A stretch of DNA of 64,000 bases from Hymenobacter sp. PAMC 26628 (lineage in GTDB: Bacteria > Bacteroidota > Bacteroidia > Cytophagales > Hymenobacteraceae): positions 806,001 through 870,000 of the forward strand of contig NZ_CP014304.1 in the NCBI RefSeq assembly GCF_001562275.1, in the 5' to 3' direction. Positions 44,704 to 52,938 of the stretch are shown one piece after another; within the stretch, counting starts at the first letter, position 1, and the number at the start of each line of letters is the position of its first letter. The position numbers were made by a program, and so were the translations under genes. The notes beneath the pieces are model-generated. The model searched no databases and was not told where the DNA came from. It saw only the letters and a program-made list of their open reading frames with translations.

Positions 44704-45446
44704 CAGATAACGAGTTCGGCTTCCTGGCTCAACTCCACGCCGCGCCGGTACACGACGGCGATTACCGCCAGCATGACGCCCGACCAAGTGCCCGGCAGGC
44801 TGTCGTCGGTGTTCAGGCGCACGTAGTGGTTGAGGGTTTCGGCCACGCCGGGGGTGTGGAACGCGGGTACCAGCGCCCGCAGCGCCAGATAAGCCAAATG
44901 CTGGGCCTGGCCCAGCAGCAACACCAGCAAGGCCAGCCGGGCCAGCCGCCGGGCATTGGCGCGGGTAAAAGGCGTTTCGGGCGTTACATCGAGCAGTAAA
45001 TGCCACAGCAGCCAACTGCCCACGCCGATGAATACAAGCCAGGACAACGAAAAAAGACCATCGGCGGCCCCCAGGTGCAGCAGCGCTACTCTTTTCCAGG
45101 GGTTGGGTTCGCGGTAGCGAAGTAAAGGCGTGTGTGGATCCGCTGCCAATTCAAAACCCACGGCGGCGCTCAACGCCGGAAGGGGCCCCCGCTCCGGCCG
45201 CATTGGCCGGCCAGCAGCCCCATCTTCGAAGCCAGCGTTCATGTCGTGTGCCGCCGAAAATAGGTTGGGCGAAGTGGTGTTGAGCGCCAACCGCACTTCG
45301 GGATTACCCGTGGCCGCTTCGTAGGTCTTGCCTATCATCTGGCAGGAGAATACAAACGTACCGAACATAAATAGTCCGACGAGCACCCGACTGAAGACGA
45401 CGGTATTTTTTAACCCCATTAAGCGTTTTAATCTTATGGCTGCCAT
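44703..45446 (-). CDS. DUF2975 membrane protein
   Basis: A 247-residue membrane protein starting MAAIRLKRLMGLKN at the ATG 45444-45446. There are four hydrophobic segments (about 18-40, 130-152, 175-200 and 220-238), with a loop of about 90 residues after the first. The second half (SWLVFIGVGSWLLWHLLLDVTPETPFTRANARRLARLALLVL) matches DUF2975. The family is usually encoded next to an XRE regulator, as here, and members may help that regulator sense the membrane or an envelope signal. Function unknown. Confidence 0.8.
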   Translation of the reverse strand: MAAIRLKRLMGLKNTVVFSRVLVGLFMFGTFVFSCQMIGKTYEAATGNPEVRLALNTTSPNLFSAAHDMNAGFEDGAAGRPMRPERGPLPALSAAVGFELAADPHTPLLRYREPNPWKRVALLHLGAADGLFSLSWLVFIGVGSWLLWHLLLDVTPETPFTRANARRLARLALLVLLLGQAQHLAYLALRALVPAFHTPGVAETLNHYVRLNTDDSLPGTWSGVMLAVIAVVYRRGVELSQEAELVI

Positions 45447-45479
45447 GTGATAAAAGAATTGATTGAACACTGGCAAAGG

Positions 45480-45514
45480 AACACATATTTATTGATATTC
45501 AATAAATATGTGTT
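45480..45514. promoter_or_regulatory. 35-bp dyad upstream of the DUF2975-XRE operon, candidate operator
   Basis: AACACATATTTATTGA, a TAT centre, then the exact complement TCAATAAATATGTGTT: 16-bp perfect arms, 33 nt upstream of the DUF2975 ATG. It is AT-rich in a GC-rich genome and is followed by an AT-rich stretch to about 45565. There is no T run, so it is not terminator-like. Binding by the XRE protein is inferred. Confidence 0.6.
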
Positions 45515-45638
45515 GATAAAAAATAAATTTATATCGTAAAGCAATTAAGTATAAGATACTTATTTTGTCGAATAGCCCCGCCAAGCGCAAGCCCCCCGCC
45601 GGGGCCCCAAAGTCGCCGAACCGTGCAACTTTGCACGC

Positions 45639-46268
45639 ATGAACCTCTTCCAGCAGCACTTCCCCACGTTCACGCCCCAGCAGCTCCAGCTATTTAAGCA
45701 GTTCGAAACTGAGTTCCGCATCATCAACGAGCAGGTGAACTTGGTGTCGCGCGCCGACATGGACAACTTCGCGGAGCGGCACATTTTGCACTCGCTGGGC
45801 ATCGCCAAGGTGGTCCAATTCCCGAAGGGCAGCGCCGTGCTCGACGTGGGCACCGGCGGGGGCCTGCCCGGCCTGCCGCTGGCCGTTGCGTTTCCGGAGG
45901 TGCATTTCCACTTGGTGGACAGCATCGGCAAGAAGATTCGGGCCGTGCAGTTCATGGCTGGGGCCCTGGGCCTCGACAACGTGACGGCCGAGCAAACCCG
46001 CGCCGAGCAGTTGCGCCCCAAATACGACTTCGTGGTGAGCCGCGCCGTGGCCCGCCTCGCCACCTTTCACCCGTGGGTGGCCCACCTATTTAAGCCCAAG
46101 GGCCTGCGGGAAAGCGGGATGTACCTGCTGAAGGGCGGCGACCTGACCGAGGAAATTGCCGAGTCGGGCCTGGTGGCCACCGTCACTGATTTGGCGCAAT
46201 TCTTCCCCGAGGAATTTTACGAAACCAAAAAAGTCGTGTTCGTGCCCGCCAACTCGCGCGCCCGCTAA
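45639..46268 (+). CDS. rsmG: 16S rRNA (guanine527-N7)-methyltransferase RsmG/GidB
   Basis: A 209-residue class I methyltransferase that makes m7G527 in 16S rRNA. MNLFQQHFPTFTPQQLQLF is the N-terminal helix. The SAM motif is VLDVGTGGGLPGLPLA (about 68-83). HFHLVDSIGKKIRAVQF and FVVSRAVARLATFHPW are conserved. The start is the ATG 45639. Loss of this enzyme gives low-level streptomycin resistance in other bacteria. CAACTTTG, 9 nt upstream, resembles a -7 element. Confidence 0.95.
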   Translation: MNLFQQHFPTFTPQQLQLFKQFETEFRIINEQVNLVSRADMDNFAERHILHSLGIAKVVQFPKGSAVLDVGTGGGLPGLPLAVAFPEVHFHLVDSIGKKIRAVQFMAGALGLDNVTAEQTRAEQLRPKYDFVVSRAVARLATFHPWVAHLFKPKGLRESGMYLLKGGDLTEEIAESGLVATVTDLAQFFPEEFYETKKVVFVPANSRAR

Positions 46269-46278
46269 ACCCAGAAAA

Positions 46279-47265
46279 TTAGGCAGGCAGGGGCCCCAGC
46301 AGGAATTCCACCGCCCGCCGCTCCGAGTAGTATTCGCCATCCGGGGCCCCCTCGCCGAAGCCTACGTGCCCGCCCGCAGGCGGCGTTTCGAGGTACACAA
46401 AGGCGGAGGCCGCCGCCGCTGCGCGCGGAAAGCACGAGGGCGGCAGAAAAGGGTCGTTCTCGGCGTTTACCAGCAGTGTGGGCACTTTGATGTTGGCCAG
46501 GTACTGCCCCGAGCTGGCGTGGGCGTAGTAGGCATCGGCGGAGGCAAAGCCGTGCATGGGGGCCGTGTAGCGGTCGTCAAACTGCGGGAAATCGCGCACT
46601 TCGTCGAGCCCCGTCAAGTCTACCTCACCGGGCAGCAGCACAGCTTTCGCGCGGATTTTCTGGCGCAGCGTTTTGAGGAAGCGCCGCATGTACACCGTGT
46701 TTTGCGGCCGGGCAATGTACATGGAGCTGGCCCGCAAATCGGTGGGCACCGAAAACACGGCGGCGCGCTGTACCGCGGCCGGAACCCGGTCGGGTGCCTC
46801 GCCCAGGTACTTGAGCGTCACATTACCGCCCGCCGAAAACCCCGTCAGGTACACGCGCTGGTAGCGGCCGGTAGCCAGGGCGTGCCGCAGCACCAGGTCC
46901 AAATCCTCGGTATCACCGAGGTGGTAGGAGCGGAGCAGGCGGTTCATCTCGCCGCCGCAGCTGCGGTAGTTCCAGGCCAGCGCGTCGAGGCCGGCGCGGT
47001 TCAGGGCCCGCACCATGCCGCGCACGTAAGCCCGGTCGCTGCTGCCTTCCAAGCCGTGCGACACCACCACGAGGCCGTCGGTGGGGCCCCCGGCCGGCGG
47101 TCGGCTCCAGTCCAGGTCGAGAAAGTCGCCGTCAGCCAGTTCCAGCCGCTCGCGTTGGTAGGCCACGTCGGGCACCGAGCGCCACAGGCTGGGCACAATG
47201 GTCTGCACGTGGCCGTTGAACAGGTAGCGGGGCGGCTGGTAGGCCGAATGCGAAACGAAGGGCAT
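46279..47265 (-). CDS. YheT-family alpha/beta hydrolase
   Basis: A 328-residue alpha/beta hydrolase. It opens MPFVSHSAYQPPRYLFNGHVQ and has GLVVVSHGLEGSSDRAYVR (oxyanion region). The nucleophile is in LTGFSAGGNVTLKYLGE, the acid is near VNAENDPFLPP and the His near GGHVGFGEG. The family (YheT/Abhd1/Abhd3-like) probably cleaves lipid or acyl esters; the natural substrate is unknown. The start is the ATG 47263-47265. The gene converges closely with rsmG. Confidence 0.88.
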   Translation of the reverse strand: MPFVSHSAYQPPRYLFNGHVQTIVPSLWRSVPDVAYQRERLELADGDFLDLDWSRPPAGGPTDGLVVVSHGLEGSSDRAYVRGMVRALNRAGLDALAWNYRSCGGEMNRLLRSYHLGDTEDLDLVLRHALATGRYQRVYLTGFSAGGNVTLKYLGEAPDRVPAAVQRAAVFSVPTDLRASSMYIARPQNTVYMRRFLKTLRQKIRAKAVLLPGEVDLTGLDEVRDFPQFDDRYTAPMHGFASADAYYAHASSGQYLANIKVPTLLVNAENDPFLPPSCFPRAAAAASAFVYLETPPAGGHVGFGEGAPDGEYYSERRAVEFLLGPLPA

Positions 47266-47396
47266 GTTAGTAGGTGGGGGCCCGGCCGCAAGCGAGTAGG
47301 ACTTTCCCAAAGATGGGAAGTAATTGGCGCGCTTACTAGGTTTTCATCAAACGCCCATTGATGCTGGGGACCCATAAAAATTCTTAAGGATTAGGG

Positions 47397-47426
47397 TTGC
47401 TGGTTCGGGAAAATCTCGTACCTTTG
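47397..47426 (+). promoter_or_regulatory. sigma-A promoter of rpsT
   Basis: TTG at 47397-47399, exactly 19 nt, then TACCTTTG at 47419-47426: a full match to the Bacteroidota pattern TTG-N19-TAnnTTTG. It lies about 58 nt before the rpsT ATG. Confidence 0.65.
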
Positions 47427-47483
47427 CTCTCCCAAACGCAAAAATCCTCGGCTTAACAGCCGATTTTTATAGTTTTTCTTGTC

Positions 47484-47741
47484 ATGGCAAACCACAAGTC
47501 GGCTCTCAAGCGCATCCGCAGCAACGAAGCCAAGCGCGTATTGAACCGCTACCAGCACAAATCGACCCGCACGGCCATTAAAAAGCTGCGCGCCACCACC
47601 GACAAAACGGCCGCACAGGACCTGTTGAAGAAAGTGTCGTCGATGCTGGACCGTTTGGCCAAGAAGAGCATCATCCACAAAAATAAAGCTGCTAACAATA
47701 AGAGCAAGCTTACGAAGTTCGTTAATGCGCTTAGCGCGTAA
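47484..47741 (+). CDS. rpsT: 30S ribosomal protein S20
   Basis: An 85-residue, very basic three-helix protein binding 16S rRNA. It starts MANHKSALKRIRSNEAKRV and contains IIHKNKAANNKSKL, both typical S20 signatures. The length is normal. It has its own well-formed promoter upstream and a terminator downstream, so it is monocistronic. The AT content is somewhat higher than its neighbours, as is common for Lys-rich ribosomal proteins. Confidence 0.97.
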   Translation: MANHKSALKRIRSNEAKRVLNRYQHKSTRTAIKKLRATTDKTAAQDLLKKVSSMLDRLAKKSIIHKNKAANNKSKLTKFVNALSA

Positions 47742-47795
47742 CGAATAGGAGGGCCGGGCTGCGCCGCCCCAAGGTCCGGTCCTCCGCTTTACACC

Positions 47796-47831
47796 AAGAG
47801 GCCCCGTTTCCAACTGGAGACGGGGCCTCTT
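47796..47831 (+). terminator. terminator after rpsT
   Basis: AAGAGGCCCCGTTTCC pairs with GGAGACGGGGCCTCTT around a short loop. Confidence 0.65.
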
Positions 47832-47841
47832 GCGCGTCTAC

Positions 47842-48178
47842 TCGGATTGATATTTTCGCAGGATTAAACTGCTTGAAGTGTGGTATCCAAATAGGAAACT
47901 TGTCATTTCGACCAAGGAGGAATCTGGGGACTCCCCTTGATAGGTTTTATCCAACTTATTTCTTGGCCGGAATGACAAACTCTCACCTATTCGAATGGCA
48001 TCTTGGCACAACTTCTGGCTGAATATAAAAGCGGCTAGGCTGTAACGCGAACTTTGTGGTTCGCATCGCTGAACAGAACAGTAATCAGCAGGACGAAGCG
48101 AGAGCCATGAACTACAAAGTTCGCGCTACGGCACACGGGCCCAAAAGCTAATAAGGCTCACGATAGGGCCCCAGCAAG
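47842..48178. repeat. intergenic stretch with two different inverted repeats
   Basis: There is no gene in this gap of over 400 bases. It holds two unrelated imperfect palindromes. One has arms at 47899-47916 (CTTGTCATTTCGACCAAG) and 47962-47979 (CTTGGCCGGAATGACAAA). The other has arms at 48042-48062 (GTAACGCGAACTTTGTGGTTC) and 48109-48129 (GAACTACAAAGTTCGCGCTAC). Both resemble dispersed short elements, but each occurs only once in this window. Confidence 0.65.
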
Positions 48179-48214
48179 AACGCCCCGACTGCTGCTAGCA
48201 ACCGGGGCGTTTTG
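48179..48214 (-). terminator. terminator after pyk
   Basis: AACGCCCCG pairs with CGGGGCGTT around ACTGCTGCTAGCAAC, just past the pyk stop (minus strand). Confidence 0.6.
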
Positions 48215-48254
48215 GTGACAACAGCGAGCCGCAGGCGGCTTCTGAAACATTCGT

Positions 48255-49694
48255 TTAGGCCACGGTGACCTTTACCATGTTGGCCTTGCCCTTCTCCTGC
48301 ATGGGCATCGAGCCGGTGGTGATGAACACGTCGCCGGCGTCGAGGTTGCCGGTGGTGGTGAGCACCGAGCGGATGTCAGCCACGGTGCTGTCGGTGCTGA
48401 TGTAGCGGTCGTAGTAGAAGCCGCGCACGCCCCACACCAAGCTCAGGGCAGTGAGTAGGGAGCGGTTGCCGGTGAAGATGAAAATGTTGGCCTTGGGGCG
48501 GTACTTGGCAATCTGGAAGGCCGTATAGCCGTTGTAAGTCAGGCCGGTAATGACCTTGGCGCCCGTGTTTTTAGCCAAATGGCAAGCCGCCGAAAGGATG
48601 CTGTTGGCGATGAAGGAAGTGCTGGCCGGGTCGATGGTGCGCCAGCGGTAAAACAGGTTGGGGCTCTGGGTTTCCACGCTCATGATGGTGCCCACCATCG
48701 AGCGGATTACCTCGGCAGGGTAGGCCCCCACGGCGGTTTCGGCCGAGAGCATCACCGCGTCGGCTCCGTCGAGCACGGCATTGGCCACGTCGCTGGTTTC
48801 GGCGCGGGTGGGGCGAGGGGCCGTAATCATCGACTCCATCATTTGGGTGGCCACGATGACGGGCTTGCCGGCCGCGTTGCACTTGGCGATGATCATCTTC
48901 TGGGCCATCGGTACTTCCTCCATCTTCACCTCCACGCCAAGGTCGCCGCGGGCCACCATTACGGCGTCGGTGATGGCAATGATTTCGTCGAGGTTTTCCA
49001 AGCCCTCGGGCGTCTCAATTTTGGCCACCACGCGGATGTCCTTGCCCGCTTCGGCAATGAGCTGCTTGATGAAGCGGATGTCCTCGGCGCGGCGCGCAAA
49101 GCTGAGCGCAATCCAGTCCACGTCGTTGGCGAGGCCAAACTTGAGGTCCTCGATGTCCTTCTCCGTCATACTCGGGGCCGACACCTTCGAGTCGGGCAGG
49201 TTGATGCCCTTGCGGGGCTTCACCAGGCCGCCGTAGATAACCTCCACGTCCACCTCTGCCTCGCGGTCGGTGGCCAGCACCTTCAACTCAATTTTGCCAT
49301 CGTCGATGAGGATCATGTCGCCGGGCTTCACGTCGCGGGCCAAGCCCAGGTAAATGGTGCTCAGGCGGGTGGCCGTGCTGATTTCCTTCTCGCCGCACAC
49401 GAGCTTGATTTTGTCGCCGCGCTTAATTTCTACGCCGCCGCCTTCCACGTCGCCGAGGCGAATCTTGGGGCCCTGCAAGTCCTGGAGCAGGCCCACGTTG
49501 GTGCGCAGGTCCTTGTTGAGGCGGCGCACCAGGTTGATGACCTCCAGGTGCTCCTCGTGCTTGCCATGCGAGAAGTTGAGCCGGAACACGTCCACGCCCT
49601 CGCGGATGAGCATGCCGAGGCGCTCGTAGGTGTTGGAGGCGGGCCCTACGGTGGCCACAATTTTGGTTTTATTAAAGCTGGGTCGGTTTTCCAT
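48255..49694 (-). CDS. pyk: pyruvate kinase
   Basis: A 479-residue glycolytic enzyme converting phosphoenolpyruvate and ADP to pyruvate and ATP. It starts MENRPSFNKTKIVATVGPAS at the ATG 49692-49694. Active-site blocks are LNFSHGKHEEH, VAKIETPEGLENLDEI, VARGDLGVEVKMEEVP and ATQMMESMITAPRPTRAE. The C-terminal allosteric domain is present (ITGLTYNGYTAFQIAKYRP to the end). The length is standard. It stands alone with its own terminator. Confidence 0.97.
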   Translation of the reverse strand: MENRPSFNKTKIVATVGPASNTYERLGMLIREGVDVFRLNFSHGKHEEHLEVINLVRRLNKDLRTNVGLLQDLQGPKIRLGDVEGGGVEIKRGDKIKLVCGEKEISTATRLSTIYLGLARDVKPGDMILIDDGKIELKVLATDREAEVDVEVIYGGLVKPRKGINLPDSKVSAPSMTEKDIEDLKFGLANDVDWIALSFARRAEDIRFIKQLIAEAGKDIRVVAKIETPEGLENLDEIIAITDAVMVARGDLGVEVKMEEVPMAQKMIIAKCNAAGKPVIVATQMMESMITAPRPTRAETSDVANAVLDGADAVMLSAETAVGAYPAEVIRSMVGTIMSVETQSPNLFYRWRTIDPASTSFIANSILSAACHLAKNTGAKVITGLTYNGYTAFQIAKYRPKANIFIFTGNRSLLTALSLVWGVRGFYYDRYISTDSTVADIRSVLTTTGNLDAGDVFITTGSMPMQEKGKANMVKVTVA

Positions 49695-49762
49695 TGAAGG
49701 GGAGAGGGGTTCGGGCTGCAAGTTTAAGAAAAAGGAACCGGCCAGCGCCGATCCCCGGGGCC

Positions 49763-50194
49763 CTACAAAATCAAGTTCTCTTTATACTTAAGCGTATTGG
49801 GGTCGAATTGGGCGGCGTACTGCACGGCGGGCAGGGCGGTGAGGCGGGCCACCAGGGCCGCGCCGGCCAGCTCATCGCCGCCGTTCGTAATGGCCAGTAG
49901 GTAGTCGTACTCCTTCACGTCGGGGGCCAGGAAGGGCTTCGGGAAGGCCGAAGGTACCAGGGCCCGGTTGCGAAACAAGCGCAGCGTAAGCACCTCCGTG
50001 GCATGCAAATAGTGGCTGAATACGAGCTGCTCGCGCCCGGGCAGCGGCAGCAGCAGCTCGGGCTGCCGGCGCAGGCGCAGGCGCAGGGCCTGGTTAAGGG
50101 CCCAGGCCAGCGAGTAGTCGCGGGCGCTGGACACGAGCCCGAACAGGTCGAAGTCGCAGGCCAGCTCCACGTCTAAGGTAAAAGTCTTCGTCAC
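49763..50194 (-). CDS. IPExxxVDY-family protein
   Basis: About 143 residues, soluble. The motif FLAPDVKEYDYLLAI at about 98-112 corresponds to the I-P-E-x-x-x-V-D-Y signature that names this small Bacteroidota family, whose function is unknown. The N-terminus VTKTFTLDVELACDFDLFGLVSSARDY also fits the family. The GTG at 50192-50194 is preferred; another GTG seven codons upstream is possible. No ATG is available. It is divergent from acpP, which suggests a shared regulatory region with fatty-acid synthesis. Confidence 0.7.
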   Translation of the reverse strand: MTKTFTLDVELACDFDLFGLVSSARDYSLAWALNQALRLRLRRQPELLLPLPGREQLVFSHYLHATEVLTLRLFRNRALVPSAFPKPFLAPDVKEYDYLLAITNGGDELAGAALVARLTALPAVQYAAQFDPNTLKYKENLIL

Positions 50195-50364
50195 GGCAGC
50201 GGGCGGCCGCCGCACTGGGCCGCCGGGGCAAAGCTACGGGCGATTGGGGCCCCAAACACGGGCCCGGGCCACAATCTTACACCCGCGTTTTGGGCCCCAA
50301 TACCGGCTCCGGTTAGAAAATCTCTCGTTACTTTGCGCCGTAATCTTCCCTAAACCCCACGGAA

Positions 50365-50601
50365 ATGTCTGAAATCGCAGAAAAAGTAAAGGCCATCATT
50401 ATCGATAAACTAGGTGTGGAAGCCTCGGAAGTGACCCCAGAAGCCAGCTTCACCAACGACCTGGGCGCCGATTCGCTCGACACCGTGGAGCTGATTATGG
50501 AATTCGAAAAAGAGTTCAACGTAAGCATCCCCGACGACCAGGCCGAGAATATCCAGACCGTGGGCCAAGCCGTTAGCTACCTCGAAGAGCACGCCAAGTA
50601 G
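50365..50601 (+). CDS. acpP: acyl carrier protein
   Basis: A 78-residue acidic four-helix protein that carries growing fatty-acyl chains on phosphopantetheine. The attachment serine is in [19 protein letters not shown] (about 35-53). It starts [18 protein letters not shown]. It is followed by fabF and rnc on the same strand, a widely conserved order. The hairpin after it may lower read-through to fabF, which fits ACP being needed in excess. Confidence 0.97.
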   Translation: MSEIAEKVKAIIIDKLGVEASEVTPEASFTNDLGADSLDTVELIMEFEKEFNVSIPDDQAENIQTVGQAVSYLEEHAK

Positions 50602-50625
50602 TCTTTACGCTTTATAGTTGCCATG

Positions 50626-50650
50626 ACCGGCCGGCTCGCCGCCGGCCGGT
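50626..50650 (+). terminator. hairpin between acpP and fabF, partial terminator
   Basis: ACCGGCCGGC pairs with GCCGGCCGGT around TCGCC, followed by TTCGTGGTTTT. The weak T run suggests partial rather than full termination. Confidence 0.45.
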
Positions 50651-50696
50651 TTCGTGGTTTTAGTCTGCCCCTTTTTTGCGCCGCTGGCGCTTGCTT

Positions 50697-51953
50697 ATGT
50701 CGTCCATCCGACGCGTTGTCGTTACCGGCCTCGGGGCCATCACGCCGATTGGCAGCACCGTCCCAGCGTACTGGGAGGGCCTGAAAAACGGCGTGAGCGG
50801 CGCTGCCCCCATCACCCGCTTCCCCGCCGACAAGTTCAAAACCCGCTTTGCCTGCGAGGTGAAGGATTACAACCCCGATACTTACTTCGACCGCAAGGAG
50901 GGCCGCAAAATGGACCTCTTCACGCAGTTCGCCGTCATTGCTTCCGACGAGGCCATTGCCGACGCCGGCCTGCTGGCCGCGGGCAGCGGTGTGGATAAGG
51001 ACCGCGTGGGCGTGATTTGGGGCTCGGGTATTGGCGGGCTGCGCTCGCTGCAAGAAGAGTGTTTCCAGTTTGAGCGCGGCGACGGTACGCCGCGCTACTC
51101 GCCGTTCTTCATCCCGCGCATGATTGCCGACTCCTCGTCGGGCAACATCTCCATCAAGAACGGCTTTCGGGGCCCCAACTTCGTCACCACCTCGGCCTGC
51201 GCCTCGTCGAACGATGCGCTGATTGCCGCTTTCAACAACATCCGCCTGGGCCTGGCCGACGCCATCGTGACCGGCGGCTCCGAGGCAGCCATCACCGAGT
51301 CGGGTGTGGGCGGCTTCAATGCCCTCAAGGCCATGAGTGAGCGCAACGACGACCCCGCTTCCGCCTCGCGACCTTACGACAAGGACCGCGACGGCTTCGT
51401 GCTGGGCGAGGGCGCCGGGGCCCTGGTGCTCGAAGAGTACGAGCACGCCAAGGCTCGCGGCGCCAAGATGTACGCCGAGGTCATCGGCGGCGGCATGTCG
51501 TCGGACGCGTACCACATTACGGCTCCCGACCCCTCGGGCTCCGGTGTGGTGCTGGTGATGCGCAATGCGCTGCGCGACGCCGGCATTGCCCCCGAAGACG
51601 TGGACTACATCAACACCCACGGCACGAGCACGCCGCTTGGCGACGGGGCCGAAATAAAGGCCATCGAAACCGTGTTTGGGGACCACGCCGCGACGCTGAA
51701 CATTTCCTCGACCAAGAGCATGACCGGACACCTGTTGGGTGGGGCTGGCGGCATCGAGGCGGTGGCGTGCATTTTTGCCATGCAAAATGGCTTGGTGCCG
51801 CCCACCATCAACCTGCACACGCCTGACCCGGAAATTAACCAGTCTCTGAACTTCACCCCCAACGTGGCCCAGGCCCGCGAAGTGAACGTGGCCATGAGCA
51901 ATACCTTCGGCTTCGGGGGCCATAACACGTCGGTAATTTTCCGCAAGCTGTAA
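50697..51953 (+). CDS. fabF: 3-oxoacyl-[acyl-carrier-protein] synthase II
   Basis: A 418-residue condensing enzyme that extends acyl-ACP with malonyl-ACP. It starts MSSIRRVVVTGLGAITPIG at the ATG 50697. The Cys-His-His triad is intact: TTSACASSNDAL, NTHGTSTPLGD and KSMTGHLLGGAGG. The length is typical. It is the second gene of acpP-fabF-rnc. The stop codon overlaps the left arm of the ATTAACCGTGATT-family repeat. Confidence 0.97.
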   Translation: MSSIRRVVVTGLGAITPIGSTVPAYWEGLKNGVSGAAPITRFPADKFKTRFACEVKDYNPDTYFDRKEGRKMDLFTQFAVIASDEAIADAGLLAAGSGVDKDRVGVIWGSGIGGLRSLQEECFQFERGDGTPRYSPFFIPRMIADSSSGNISIKNGFRGPNFVTTSACASSNDALIAAFNNIRLGLADAIVTGGSEAAITESGVGGFNALKAMSERNDDPASASRPYDKDRDGFVLGEGAGALVLEEYEHAKARGAKMYAEVIGGGMSSDAYHITAPDPSGSGVVLVMRNALRDAGIAPEDVDYINTHGTSTPLGDGAEIKAIETVFGDHAATLNISSTKSMTGHLLGGAGGIEAVACIFAMQNGLVPPTINLHTPDPEINQSLNFTPNVAQAREVNVAMSNTFGFGGHNTSVIFRKL

Positions 51954-52071
51954 TCGCTGAATTAGCCGCGATTACTTGTGATTGCGCTGGTTCAGTAGCT
52001 GTTGTTTTTGCTCGTTTAACTCTTCGTCATTAATCAGTGAAATCACGGTTAATCACGGCTAATCAGCGATT
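51952..52071. repeat. ATTAACCGTGATT-family inverted repeat pair between fabF and rnc
   Basis: Left arm 51952-51992 (AATCGCTGAATTAGCCGCGATTAC...) and right arm 52032-52071 (AATCAGTGAAATCACGGTTAATCACGGC...) are imperfect reverse complements around a T-rich 39-nt centre. The same family occurs at 12787-12960. The left arm shares bases with the fabF stop, and the right arm ends immediately before the rnc GTG start. Confidence 0.75.
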
Positions 52072-52797
52072 GTGTTAGGTTTCGTTTCGCGGCTGCTCGG
52101 TTCGGATAAGGCCTTCCGCAAGGCCGTGGGCACGGTGACCGGCCAGGCCCCCGGCAACGCCCGGCTGTACCGGCTGGCTTTCACGCACGCGTCGGCGGTG
52201 CGGGCGCAGCCCGAGAAGGGCCGCCACCAGACCAACGAGCGGCTGGAGTTTCTGGGCGACGCCATTCTGGGGGCCGTGGTGGCCGAGTACCTGTTCCAGA
52301 AGTACCCCTACGAGCAGGAGGGTTTCCTGACGGAGGTGCGCTCGCGCATTGTTAACCGCGAGAGCCTGAATGGAATTGCCTTAAAGCTGGGGCTCGACAA
52401 GCTGGTGCAGCTCGACGCGGCCCAGGGCCGCGGGGCCCGCTCGCGCTCCGTGAACGGCAACGCGCTGGAGGCCCTGGTGGGGGCTGTGTACCTCGATTTG
52501 GGCTACAAAGCGGCCCGCAAGTTCATCCTTACCCGCCTCGTGAAGGGCTTTGTGGACGTGCACACGCTCACCACCACCACCGCCAATTTCAAGAGCAAGC
52601 TGGTGGAATGGGCCCAGCGCCAGGGCAAAAACCTGCGCTACGATCTCAGCGGCGAGGCCCGCTCGGGCGGCACCATGGAGTTTACCGCCACGGTGCTGCT
52701 CGACGACGAAGTGGTGGCCACTGGCATGGGCCTTAGTAAGAAGCAGGCGGAGCAACTGGCCGCCGAGCGGGCCCTGGCGGCGCTGGGCGTAGCGTAG
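52072..52797 (+). CDS. rnc: ribonuclease III
   Basis: A 241-residue double-strand-specific endoribonuclease that processes rRNA precursors. The RNase III domain (about 20-155) has NERLEFLGDAILGAVVAEYLF (the nine-residue signature with the metal-binding Glu and Asp) and the second metal site NALEALVGAVYLDLG. The C-terminal dsRBD (about 165-240) ends KKQAEQLAAERAL. The start is a GTG (52072-52074) that abuts the repeat element; there is no in-frame ATG nearby. Third gene after acpP-fabF. Confidence 0.95.
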   Translation: MLGFVSRLLGSDKAFRKAVGTVTGQAPGNARLYRLAFTHASAVRAQPEKGRHQTNERLEFLGDAILGAVVAEYLFQKYPYEQEGFLTEVRSRIVNRESLNGIALKLGLDKLVQLDAAQGRGARSRSVNGNALEALVGAVYLDLGYKAARKFILTRLVKGFVDVHTLTTTTANFKSKLVEWAQRQGKNLRYDLSGEARSGGTMEFTATVLLDDEVVATGMGLSKKQAEQLAAERALAALGVA

Positions 52798-52824
52798 GGG
52801 CCCCAGCCACGCGCCATTTTTTTG

Positions 52825-52873
52825 AGGCCCCACCGGGGGCGGTCCGCTTGCCTGGGCCGTGCCGGTGGGGCCT
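52825..52873 (+). terminator. hairpin between rnc and nadE
   Basis: AGGCCCCACCGG pairs with CCGGTGGGGCCT around a 25-nt loop, followed by TGTTTGTG. It probably ends the acpP-fabF-rnc transcript. Confidence 0.5.
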
Positions 52874-52938
52874 TGTTTGTGATTCTCGGCCCTTTCTTCG
52901 CCGTCGGTTGTTATCTGCCCATCACTTCCCAACTTCCC

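Noticed and set aside
48579..49697. 372-aa open frame antisense to pyk
   Set aside because: Shadow of pyruvate kinase; all coding signatures lie on the minus strand.
50328..50335. TTACTTTG before acpP (and the same word at 27779-27786) as promoters
   Set aside because: It fits the -7 pattern only with one base missing and has no -33 element at proper spacing; noted but not listed as features.
52822..52938. 39-residue N-terminal extension of NadE
   Set aside because: It reads through a terminator-like hairpin and looks unlike NadE. MRIAGAALNQ at 52939 is the family start.
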